Assembly (NCBI GenBank): GCA_030142905.1
Contig: JASJOG010000273.1
Span: 124,001-188,000, forward strand
From: Heliopora coerulea
Lineage: Eukaryota; Cnidaria; Anthozoa; Scleralcyonacea; Helioporidae
Direction of reading: 5' to 3'
Length of the DNA stretch: 64,000 nucleotides
Below are positions 54,978 through 64,000 of this stretch, one piece after another. Position 1 is the first letter of the stretch, and each line of letters starts with the position of its first letter. The translations under genes and the position numbers were made by a program. The notes under the pieces were generated by a model that saw only the letters and a program-made list of their open reading frames with translations, had not been told where the DNA came from and did not search any database.

Positions 54978-56168
54978 GTGGCATCAAAAGCAGAACAATG
55001 TTTAGTACCAGATTACAGAAAACTAAGCAATGCTAAATTTGCGGGAGAAAGAACCAGACATACTGTTACTTTCAACGCACACACTGCGGCACCACAAGAG
55101 CAAATATATATCAGGGTCCCAAGGTTGTCCAAAAGCGATTGCCTTGTCCCAGAGTCTCTGCATTTGTGTTTGACGTCAAGGTAAGCAATACCAAGAACTA
55201 TTTTAAAAGCAATCTGGCAAAGCTGTTGCAGAGCCGTTTGGTAATCACATATGCCGGTAAAGTCGTTTACGACAACTCCAATGAAAGCTTACAGGAAAAC
55301 CTTTAAGAACAAGTGGCTAAGCAAGTCAGAGAGATCCGATTTAATAGAATATGGAATAGGCACCCAGAACTTGAGAAAGTTGACGTCGAAAAACGATAGT
55401 GGTACATCATCTGGTGACACCGCAAAGGTACGAGACGCTTTGATGTTCAAAGTATTTGGCACTAAACTGAGGATCAAGCTGTGTAAAATCCTGAAAAATA
55501 TTGGTCTACTCGTCCCCAATAGCATGATGAATAATCTAGTGTACAACATAGCCTTGCCCGAAAGCACGGACGTTCTCGTAAAACAGACCGGACAAGTTGC
55601 AGCAGAATACAGTCTGGAGAACTTAGAACTCGAATATGAGACCATGATGAACGAAGACCTTGCATCAGAAATAAGCAGCATATTTTCCCAGGGTAAGTCT
55701 CTCATTTATGAGCACGTGACGATGTTCAAAAGGATTACATGGCCAAAAGCCAACCCCATTCAAAACATCAACGTCAATGTGCCCAGGAAGAGTATGCGGG
55801 CGATCGTGCTGCTTTTCAAAGACGATACTGCAGACCACGAAGTTTTCCCATGTCTCAACATCGACAGTAAAATATCAATTGAAGGCAAGCCTAATCAGAT
55901 CAATAGCAGGGATCTCAAATAGAGTCGTCTATATGATGAGGCCTTCAGGTACTTTTCCAAGAAAATGTCACTTGATAACACCACTGTGGCGGAATTCTTT
56001 GAGGACAGATTTTGCTTTTGCATTGATCTGAAGGCCCATGAAGATAACTCGGCTGTCTACGGAACAGGGAAGAAAGTGCTCATCACTCAGTCAAGTGTCT
56101 TGTTGGAACTGACAAAAAAGCGCTGTAACGACCAAGGACCATACAATATACTGCTTTGTGGTGTCTGA
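54978..56168 (+). pseudogene. Putative major capsid protein, diverged second copy
   Basis: Pieces in shifted frames align along their length with 20003-21240: RTRHTVTFNAHTAAPQEQIY, SDCLVPESL, EYGIGTQNLRKLTSKNDSG, YSLENLELEYETMMN, VPRKSMRAIVLLFKD and VYGTGKKVLITQS. The first codon here is GTG at 54978, so the original start has probably mutated. Breaks lie near 55180, 55260-55310, 55920 and 56100. The base composition is much less AT-rich than the first copy, so the two modules come from different lineages rather than a recent duplication. Confidence 0.65.
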
Positions 56169-56221
56169 CAGAATGATGAACTTTACTAACCACGATTTCC
56201 ATCCAATATTAGGAGTAATAC

Positions 56222-56801
56222 ATGAAACCATCAACAACATTGATAATTGGAGCCAGCGGATGCGGCAAGACTTTCACGCTATTGCATGAAATTATAGAGA
56301 AGGAACCCAAATTTGATTATATTTTAACAGTGTTAAACAATTTGGATAAACAAAACTTATTCAGACTGGAAGTATCTAGAAACTGATATAGATGTGATAG
56401 GGCAGGAAATTGGCTCAGATAAGTTGAATTGGATTCTTAAGCATATAATCGACACATAGTCAGGATCAAGAACCACCGTGATTATCGACTATATGAGCGA
56501 CTCTAATGAACAACACAACAGCCACAACGTGCTTTCTTGTCTTGGATACAGTGGAAGACATCATAACTTTTCCCTATTTATTTTGTCTCAAAAATTTAAC
56601 TCGATTTCAACAGGAATCAGAGATAATGCAACTAGGGTGGTGTTCTTTAAAACGCATAACAAACGCAGTGTGAAAATATTAAGAGAAGAGTTTTTCGGGT
56701 ACATCGAAAAAGACAGCGAAAGAAAGCGATTGGGTGAGCTACATACAAACCGATACATTGATATGAAACTCAACGAAGGGTCTTATATAATCTGCAATTA
56801 A
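56222..56801 (+). pseudogene. Packaging ATPase, diverged second copy
   Basis: Walker A is LIIGASGCGKTF near the N-terminus. After stops at about 56383 and 56458, Walker B lies in TVIIDYMSDSNEQ, then LSCLGYSGRHHNFSLFILSQ (matching LGFSTRHYNLSVVVITQQ of the first copy). The C-terminus is complete, ending MKLNEGSYIICN, which shows what the first copy has lost. The ATPase directly follows the capsid gene, as in the first element. Confidence 0.8.
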
Positions 56802-56830
56802 ACATTGGGTAAACAAAGTATCGATAAAAC

Positions 56831-57109
56831 ATGAGTCGCAAATGTTTCTTTCGTGTATCTTTTGTCACTGTTCTTTATTCCTTCCTGGCTACAACAACCG
56901 ACTCGTGTGTAGAAGATGAGCAATTTGGCAGCTGTACTCCTGAAAAGGGGGAAAAACTGTACTTCCACATGGCATGCGCAACACGATCTGCCAATTGGAA
57001 AGAAATGACGGAGGCGGAGTAAGAAGAACTATGCAAACGCCGTTTGTTTAATAGCAACGAAGAGAAAAGGTCCAATCGTCTGTCCTGGATGGACCTTACA
57101 GCTTCGTAA
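56831..57109 (+). pseudogene. Small secreted cysteine-containing protein
   Basis: ATG 56831 opens a frame with a signal peptide-like start (FFRVSFVTVLYSFLATTTDS), then CVEDEQFGSCTPEKGEKL and FHMACATRSANWKEMTEAE. A TAA at 57020-57022 interrupts it. Without change of frame it continues EELCKRRLFNSNEEKRSNR to a stop at 57107. About 92 residues in all, with four Cys after the signal. It lies 30 bp after the ATPase, so it may be the last gene of the module, and no equivalent is seen in the first element. Function unknown. Confidence 0.5.
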
Positions 57110-57124
57110 AAATTTTCCCAAACC

Positions 57125-57823
57125 ACAAAATAATTTATGCCACTTCCTGGGATCTTCTCAAGGGTGTGAACTCTAGGCAGGTGCCCATGATGTCTAGCCT
57201 AAAATTAAGCGGGAACTAGGTTTAGGGCAAATAAGAGAAGGGACAATTGTGATTTTCCTTGGGAGTAAAAGACCCGTCAAGTGTATTTTAATATCAAGAA
57301 TTTAATCTCCATTCTGACATTTCTCCTCATCTTCCCATTAAAGTCTGTTTGCTGTATTAGTGACCTTGATAGCTGACAACAGCCCTTAAAATCGTGCCAG
57401 CATTAACAAATTAAAAACGTAACCTTAAACCTGTATTAAATCCACCCTTTTATATTATGCTTCCATTCAAATAGCCCACGCTCATTTTTTGTGATCTTGC
57501 GCAGCTGATGTTGTGTAACAATTGGGGTTTGATTCATTGTTGGGTTCTGTAGATAACATTGTGACCTTTTTTTGTGGGATTACTCTTGATTTCTGATCCA
57601 GTGGTGGAGGAAAAAGTAGTTTATGCAAGCAAAATGTCTGTGCTATACCACAAATAAGGAATACTGAACAAAATGGTTACGTCCATGCAGCACTGTTATG
57701 GCAAATAAGGGTCAGAGGCTTATCACATAAATAAAGGAATTTCACTTGGTGCGTCTCAGTTTTTTAACATCTCTAAATGTTCCTTAAGTAAATAAAGGTT
57801 TATATTAGAGACGTAAAATTGCC
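57125..57823. other. No recognised feature
   Basis: No gene or clear repeat recognised. The right terminus of the second virus-like module may lie here, but no inverted terminal repeat was seen. Confidence 0.4.
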
Positions 57824-58190
57824 ATGGAAGAAGTGTCTCAAATGGCTTTAGACCAAGAAGTAGAAATGAAACAAGCTAACGAAAGGATACCTGACGGGGA
57901 TGGCCTCATGCTCCTAGCTGCTTCTTATGACATGTAGGGACTTAAAACTAGCAGGGCAAATGACTCTTTTATTGGTCATGCAGCTGTAATGAGGTCCAAA
58001 ACTAAGAAAGTCCTCGACTTGTCATATATGTAAGTAAGTTATGCAGAATTTGAGAAGCTCAGTCGAAGGTGTGCAGGTTGGTAAACATAACTGCCATTGT
58101 AAATACAAAAGATCATTGAAATCCATGGAAGCTCAAGTAGGATTTAAACACGGAGCGATCGCATAAGAAGAGGCTGAGTTTCTCAGCCTG
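57824..58190 (+). pseudogene. Mutator-type transposase domain fragment
   Basis: Reads MEEVSQMALDQEVEMKQANE, then LMLLAASYDM, a stop, SFIGHAAVMRSKTKKVLDLS, a stop, and AEFEKLSRRC; farther on HCKYKRSLKSMEAQVGF. This is the order of the Mutator-like domain (first catalytic Asp in a V.YD-type strand, a G..ViG..TgKVLD strand, C..C, then N..GSS..ME). Three stops; dead. A confident family match by pattern, but not searched. Confidence 0.6.
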
Positions 58191-58218
58191 TCAATTATGA
58201 TTAAGGAAAGGTCGCATG

Positions 58219-58665
58219 TTATTGGTCAATTGAGTTCAGACTAATTTCCGGTGGACGAATATCACGTTCAATTGAGGAGAATATAGGAGATGAATTTGTT
58301 TGCAACGACGTTGCTGCCTGGATAATATTTTGCGCCTGTTGGTCATTTGAACTGTTTTGACTGAGCCAACAATCCAGGAGCAATTCCTTCACTTCAATAT
58401 TTCCTGCCGGTTTTCCGTTGGACAGTAACTGATTCTTCATGGTATTGATCTTTTTACGTACTTCTACCAAGCGCCCTTCCTCATCGCGTTTCACTTCCAT
58501 TTTGAAACCGTAGTAAGCCTTGCCCTCTTTAATTGCTCTTTTATTCTTCTGGTAGTAGGCTTTATTGCGATCATACTTGCTAAGCCTCGCAGAACGCGGA
58601 GTTGTGCTTTGCGCAGAGGTAGAAGTCCGAGATGTCGGATGAGAGCAACCAAGCATATTTCCCAC
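58219..58665 (-). CDS. Hypothetical protein, 148 residues
   Basis: Open minus-strand frame. A Ser/Thr-rich head leads to a basic region (KYDRNKAYYQKNKRAIKEGK, then KMEVKRDEEGRLVEVRKKIN), a helical middle (VKELLLDCWLSQN) and a polar tail. No domain recognised, and it lies among decayed mobile DNA. Could be an isolated exon or chance. Confidence 0.3.
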   Translation of the reverse strand: MGNMLGCSHPTSRTSTSAQSTTPRSARLSKYDRNKAYYQKNKRAIKEGKAYYGFKMEVKRDEEGRLVEVRKKINTMKNQLLSNGKPAGNIEVKELLLDCWLSQNSSNDQQAQNIIQAATSLQTNSSPIFSSIERDIRPPEISLNSIDQ

Positions 58666-59929
58666 AAATGAATTTGAAAGTAGCCCAGTTTTTGTTTATA
58701 TTTATAATATTACAAGCTTCAAGTATGCGCCAAAAAGAATACAGATGGCTATGACGCATCGCGGACGTAATAAAATGTGAATCGTGCCCAAACACTGCGC
58801 GGGTAGGATGACTAAGTGAATGGAGATGCGCAGGACGTCTCGGATGATTATAATACGACGTATAACAACCAGAAAAATCAGTAAATGTGGCATGTTCAGC
58901 CATTTATTGCTTTATATATTGTTTAGCTGTATTTTAAAAACACATTTTAAAAGTATTTCCGTAAGCTTTAGGCTCTATGACACGCTTGTGGAGCTCTACG
59001 CTGTCCAGTTCAGTAACCGTTCAAAGTGTCCGCCATTTTGAAACATGCAACCGCCAGTACGCCACACGAAGCCAGAAATGTGGGAGGAACTTACCCTTTT
59101 ATAGCGTCGCTCCGTGTTTAAACCTTTTAATCAGGCACTTGGATTCAGTGTTTAGTATTCACTGGTGATGATGACTGCACAGCCATGGCAAATATTCGGA
59201 AATAAGTCAATTATGTTTTGATAAGTGGTCATATGGTACTCTTGTAACAAGTTTTGTCACCTGCATAGCAATAGATCTGAGAAGACGAATTCCTCAGAGG
59301 AGTCTCTCTTGTCACAGATGTTCATTGACTATTGTCATAAATTTTTTCCGTGATTGTTTGAACCAAAACAAAGGAAAACCAGAAAAAATCAAACTCTCAC
59401 TCATAGGAACTGTGCCGCAGACTTTTGGGTATCACAAGCTATGTAACGTAAACAATATAAACAGGTGTAAGTTTCTTAAAAACTTTGATGTCAATTGCAA
59501 CAACAACTTACCAAATGGGTAATACAGTGGTTCGTCAATAAATAAGTTTCTCTCGAGTAAATAAGTTTCAAGAAACTTGGATAGGAGGGGAAAAGATTCT
59601 TCATCATGGAGGCTTTCTGCTAGAATCTTTCCAGTTAATGTTTTCAATCATCTCTTGTTTTTCTTCAGACTTCAAAAGTATGGGATTTTCACTGTGGTTC
59701 TGTTAAAATTATATCCATCGGCCATAATACTGTCATTTTTAAACACTCTTATTTTACTAAGAGCTTTCCTGCGATACTCGCCGAAATTGATCACAACAAT
59801 GATGGAGCTAAAGATTTACATTGCTGACAGCCTTGAGCTGATTCCCAATCTTATTAACAAACAAACACGAGATATTTGGAGCAATCCATGATTCATTTGT
59901 TAACATAAACCAAACAGCTCTCGACAAAC
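58666..59929. other. Mostly unrecognised; possible coding remnants
   Basis: Short open frames (for example 59577-59891) contain no clear motif. The stretch is probably old mobile DNA in the GFP intron. Confidence 0.35.
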
Positions 59930-60060
59930 ACCTCTTTTATTTTTGTTTTAAATCTGTTTTAACTACGGTCTATGAATCTCTAGTTCTTCCCTACTTTGAT
60001 TATTGTTGTATAGTGTGGCATTACACTGGCAATTATTTGCTTGATAAACTTTAAAAAAAT
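59930..60060 (+). pseudogene. LINE reverse-transcriptase remnant
   Basis: The translation includes TTVYESLVLPYFDYCCIVWH followed by YLLDKL, the typical C-terminal RT segment of CR1/jockey-type LINEs (compare LVLPHFIYCSNV at 45.5 kb). Only about 130 bp are recognisable. Confidence 0.65.
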
Positions 60061-60849
60061 ACAAATCAGAGCCGTGACAAATAATGACGGGGATTTCATT
60101 CGAGATGCTTTCGCACTTTGTGTATCTTTACGTCCTAATACTATACGTTCGGATTCAACTTACCTCACAAGGCGTGGTTAACTTATACATTTATCAATTT
60201 CTCAAAATTTTCAGGTCAATCTTATTTATTTATCTTATTTTTGGCCTTGTCCTTTGGTAGTCCGTATTTTATTGAGCTGTTAATAATGGTTGCCAATTCA
60301 TCGCCTATACCAAGATTGGACAGAAAGTCCTGTTCTCGGCTGTTAAGCACTTCACTTTTTCCCTCATTAGAGGAAGTGTGATTTTTGCTCGATGTCAAAA
60401 CTGTCAAAACTGAACTTAGTTGTTCATTTCAAAACTGAACATATATTACCGATATTAGCTATATGAGCTAGTATTACTACATTTTAAAAAGGCTACATTA
60501 CTGTCGTTAACTGTAACATTGGAAGAACAGTTCAATTGCAATTTGTTTCGCCGAGCTTTGTCTACCGAAGTCGCTATCAAACTATTTTTATAATCCCAAA
60601 ATCCGACGGTCCTGTAATAATACAGGTAACCAGAATATCTTCAAAAAGGCCGGACAGCTAGAGAAATATTGCATACTTGGGAAGGGAAACAAAGACAGTC
60701 AAGATTTCAAGTAATTTACACTAATGCGCAGCGTAGGAACTTTCTGAACTAAACTAATTGTAGTGACGTTTAAAACTGAAGCTAACTTTCGTGTGAAAAA
60801 TTGAAATAATGGCAGCGATTGATTTTGAGATTGCATGGATTGTACTCAC
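60061..60849. other. GFP intron, nothing recognised
   Basis: No gene recognised. A 61-residue minus-strand frame at 60222-60407 has no family features. Confidence 0.4.
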
Positions 60850-60965
60850 GATAAGATGTTTCCTTTCCCTAGTCCTTCCAAGGAGAATGCATGGTCATTG
60901 ACAATACCTTCCAAGTTTGCCTTGGTGGGCATTATTTCATCCAGGCCATAGCTCTTTAAATCGGT
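60850..60965 (-). CDS. GFP-like protein, N-terminal exon
   Basis: A 116-nt minus-strand exon. The acceptor (tatttcag after a T-rich tract) and donor (TATC/gtgagt) are strong. It reads DLKSYGLDEIMPTKANLEG, IVNDHAFSLEGLGKGNIL, the first two beta strands of anthozoan GFP-like proteins (MEG.V.GH.F.IEG.G.G). It ends in phase 2 and splices in frame to the exon at 31819, 28.8 kb away, giving the expected G.G....GTQ.M junction. It starts in phase 0, so a short first exon with the start codon must lie to the right, in the last 3 kb or beyond the window. The three exons together give 181 codons of an expected 225-235. Confidence 0.93.
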
Positions 60966-62689
60966 CTGAAATATTTACAAATAAACCTTTCAAAAAAGAC
61001 TTTGTCTATATCCTATTGTTTGGAAACTCTAATGAAACATATGACCATTAGGTCGATTAAGCTCAGCTATCTGTACCTCCATTTCATACCATGCCACGTT
61101 ACTCTGTAGAAAAGTTTCTTAAGAATTTAATCTTTATGTGAATTAATATCCAAAATTTATTTTGACACCCGTTAAAATATTATTATCAATGTGACAAAAA
61201 TCAAAACATCGCATGGTCTGTAATGGGCAATTTGTATACGAGACTAGTTGGCGAATTAGCTCTTGAATTTAATCAATTCCGTACAAAAACAAACGTCCCT
61301 AAACTACTTGGTCCTGAGGTAATTAGTAAAGTAAGCCAATAACTTGGTTTTATTGATAAAAAAGCAAAAATGCAAGGATGAACTGCTATGTGTAATGGAT
61401 ACTGAAGTGTGACAATATGAAATCTAAATCCTCTGAACAAGAATGGTTGTACAACCATTAAATGTACACAAGAAACATTCATGCACAGATTGTTGAAGAA
61501 ACTGATGTAAAGGATTTGAAAATTATATAAAGTTATTTGGCATAAGATTGGCTCTTTTCTTTTTCAAGGACTCAACATAAGATCTGCCGTACCTGTTGCA
61601 TTCGATATCAGTTTAGTATTGTATTATATAGAAATTTTTAATTATTTAAGTGTGACCTTCAGTTGAATGTTCAAGAAGATCTGAAGAGGGGAACGTGCCC
61701 CTAGATTTAATTTTCATAACGATTTGCAACAAGTTCTTTATCTGCATACCAAAAGTCTGTCTCAGTCCTGTTTCATGACATGTACTAAATCTAGTGCATG
61801 TGTATGTATAAACCAATCGTCACCAGGTGTCTATCAATAAATTATATAAACCTTTCAGGTACAGGACGTCTCCCTTTGACGTGTAAAGTTGTCTGGCTTT
61901 AGCCAGAAAAAATTGGGAAGTCTAATACGGATCAAAAAAGAGTTAACCCTTTAACGCCCGGTATCCGTTATATTGGACACCTAAGAACAAAGGAAAACCA
62001 AAATAACAAAAAGCAACAAAAGAGAACAAATTCAGGCTTTAAAAAGTTAATGTGCAACGGAAACTCACGTAACTTTGCTCTTTTGTCTGTATAACAACCT
62101 TACATTGTGTAGCACCCTAATGAACAGCCTGTCATACAATTGTCAATTAACTACTAATTAACAAATTAAGTCGTTACATTTACATGTATACTATGAGTGC
62201 ATATACGTGTACATATAATTGTACGATTGCGTCCGCATGTAGCCCTACATTCATGTGTACATAATATAATATAAACGTATGTTTACATTTACATGTAAAT
62301 ATGCAAAATCGACAAATTTGCATAAATATACATGTACCAGTTCAAAAAAGGTCGTCGCCTGAACATAGACTAATGAATATTCCCAGTGGATTATCAAAAA
62401 CTCGTACATTGTGTCTTCATCGGATATAAAGCACTAGTCGTTCAAATGTTATTCTAATTTCTTTTGTCCCGTTTGGTTTTCTGAATATTTTCCAAAGAAA
62501 TTCATATCAGCGGAGTTATTTTTTACTTCTTTTTGCTTTGAATGCTTTTATTGCACACTCTTTCCCAGTTCTCCCAAATAGATTGTCGAGGTACGTCGGT
62601 CTGAAATTGTGTTGAGGATAAAAAAATTTTCGTCAACTTTTTAATCGTAACTGGGAAATTTCATTGCTTTTAACTACTTTCGACTGAAA
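60966..62689. other. GFP intron 1, nothing recognised
   Basis: No gene or recognised repeat. The first exon of the GFP-like gene could be here but is too short to identify by eye. Confidence 0.4.
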
Positions 62690-62853
62690 CTTAACTTTTT
62701 TCCCTTTCCAATTATAATAAGTGTGATTTTAAAAATAAATATAAATGTCAGTTTCTTTGTTAACCTTTACAAGCACCCGTTAACTTCGTTCGTATTCTCA
62801 AGGGATATGCTAGAATAAGTGAGAGGGGTAGTTGCGTAATCGTATTTATACCT
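62690..62853 (+). repeat. Degenerate 3' end of the Helentron-like repeat
   Basis: CCTTTCCAATTATAATAAG, then GTATTCTCAAGGGATATGCT and GAGAGGGGTAGTTGCGTAAT, follow the order of the 3' ends of copies A to C with many differences. An older copy of the family. Confidence 0.6.
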
Positions 62854-62999
62854 TAGGTTACCAATGCATGTATAATCACTGTTCGGTGTAAGACGTTTGA
62901 GTTTAGACCACATTTTATGAGTTGGGAACGACTATTTTAAGTTCATCGAACGTTATCCACATCGTCGCCCCATAAAAAAGAAATAATAAAATGGAAAAA

Positions 63000-63563
63000 T
63001 ATGAGGAGGAAACCAAGTGAGAAGCGATAATTCTTTCCTAGCCTTCAGACCTGACTTGTTGAAAGGGGAAGAAGATTTCCAAATACTCGTATTCAGGTGG
63101 TAAGAGGTCACCCTTCAATGTATTAATTCGACCATTCAATTGGACGTTTAACTCGGATATGCTTTTCGGTCAATTTTTCAACCAGATTAACTTCAACTGT
63201 ATTTGTTTGAAATATATTCGTCTATTGCATGTCGTTAAGCGCTGGCCCTCATGTGCAACGCTTCTGTAATTAAGAACTGGTTTCTGCTAATGGATTTATT
63301 TCTCTGATTGATTGCAAAGTTTTCAACAATAGGATTTTTCAAGCATGAAGATAACATACGAGGAAAAGGAATATTATTAAGTCTGTCATGTAGATTGTGT
63401 AACTCGGCAATGTATTTGGTAGGTTCAATCTGTAGGAAATGCTGGTATTCCGTTCAATTTCATATTTGTCAAAACGTTTACACAGGCAGCTGTGACTTTT
63501 CCCAATGTGTGTTTTGTTGTAACCATGATAAGTGATTTGATAGGCAACGTTAATTGAAAACAA
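63000..63563 (-). pseudogene. Penelope-like element, GIY-YIG remnant
   Basis: The minus-strand frame 63563-63339 reads NVAYQITYHGYNKTHIGKSH, the GIY-YIG region of the PLE type seen at 24.4 kb (ITCPGCNNKYIGKTERCL). A further piece near 63070-63010 resembles the end (SGLKA.KEL). The rest is decayed. Confidence 0.7.
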
Positions 63564-64000
63564 CTCCAGAATTTTTTTTTAAATTAATTTCTTTAGTATT
63601 TCGACCCACCAAGAGGTAACTTAAAAATTCTAATGTGATTACATGATGAAAACATCATTGCGGGACGAAGTCTCAGTCCTCTTTGAGCTGACTAGGCTGG
63701 AATTTTCAGCCCAGTCAACCGAACTGAAAATCCCTTGTAGTCATACGAAAAGGCTGCAGTCCGACACAAACAATTAAAAGACGTGTGGGAGCTACTGAAA
63801 ATGTCAAAACAACAAAGTCTAACTCGAAATTTGCGCATTTGGTAATTTCTTTCCATTTCAACTTCAACCCGAACTGAAATTTCTTATGTAATTTGGAATT
63901 TTTTAAACCCGATTAACCATAATTTAATCAGCCTCTTCACGCAAAAAAATTGAATGCCACTCCTTGACGTGTTCCTAGAACGTGCAGGTCAAACACATAG

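Overview
The window is animal nuclear DNA, almost certainly from an anthozoan cnidarian (coral or anemone group). The strongest pointer is a GFP-family gene on the minus strand. Three exons with matching splice sites and phases lie at 60850-60965, 31819-32037 and 3443-3652, and they read as one fluorescent or chromoprotein with a Gln-Tyr-Gly chromophore. The first few codons should lie to the right and the last exon to the left of the window. The two introns seen whole are about 28.8 kb and 28.2 kb, and nearly everything else in the window is mobile DNA lodged in them.

Left part (1-22.5 kb): two Polinton/Maverick-type (virus-like) elements point at each other across the GFP exon at 3.5 kb. 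Only the end of the left one is visible (end of protein-primed DNA polymerase B plus a terminal region, 1-2.1 kb). The right one (about 5.1-21.8 kb, very AT-rich) is nearly complete. Minus-strand genes include PolB (broken several times), small membrane proteins, two tandem fibre genes built of phage-tail-fibre-like repeats with a lectin-like end, a possible minor capsid protein and a 354-residue protein. Plus-strand genes are a chromodomain integrase (intact), a membrane protein, a putative major capsid protein and a packaging ATPase. Its right terminus appears lost. Most genes start directly after an AT-rich TATA/TAAATG-like motif.

Middle (22.5-43 kb): a repeat family with 5' TC...3' CTAG ends and subterminal inverted repeats (Helentron-like by inference) occurs as copies at 22.5-26.7, 27.6-29.9, 37.6-40.9, 41.3-42.7 and, inverted, 52.4-53.4 kb. 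Penelope-like retroelement (PLE) pieces, a restriction-like-endonuclease LINE, tRNA-derived SINEs, foldback elements and long GATA/AT microsatellites are nested with them. The GFP chromophore exon sits at 31.9 kb.

Right part (43-64 kb): a TTF/hAT-like transposase split by a LINE tail, a giant tRNA-SINE foldback palindrome, a THAP plus DDE (PIF/Harbinger-like) transposase, a second and more diverged virus-like module (53.6-57.1 kb; membrane proteins, capsid, ATPase, small secreted protein), a Mutator-type fragment, the GFP N-terminal exon, and old repeat remnants.

The most interesting points are the GFP gene carrying tens of kb of mobile DNA in its introns, and the Polinton-like element's tandem fibre-lectin genes, its TAAATG-like start motif and its small GC-rich hairpins embedded in AT-rich genes. 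All family calls are by eye from motifs; no search was run.
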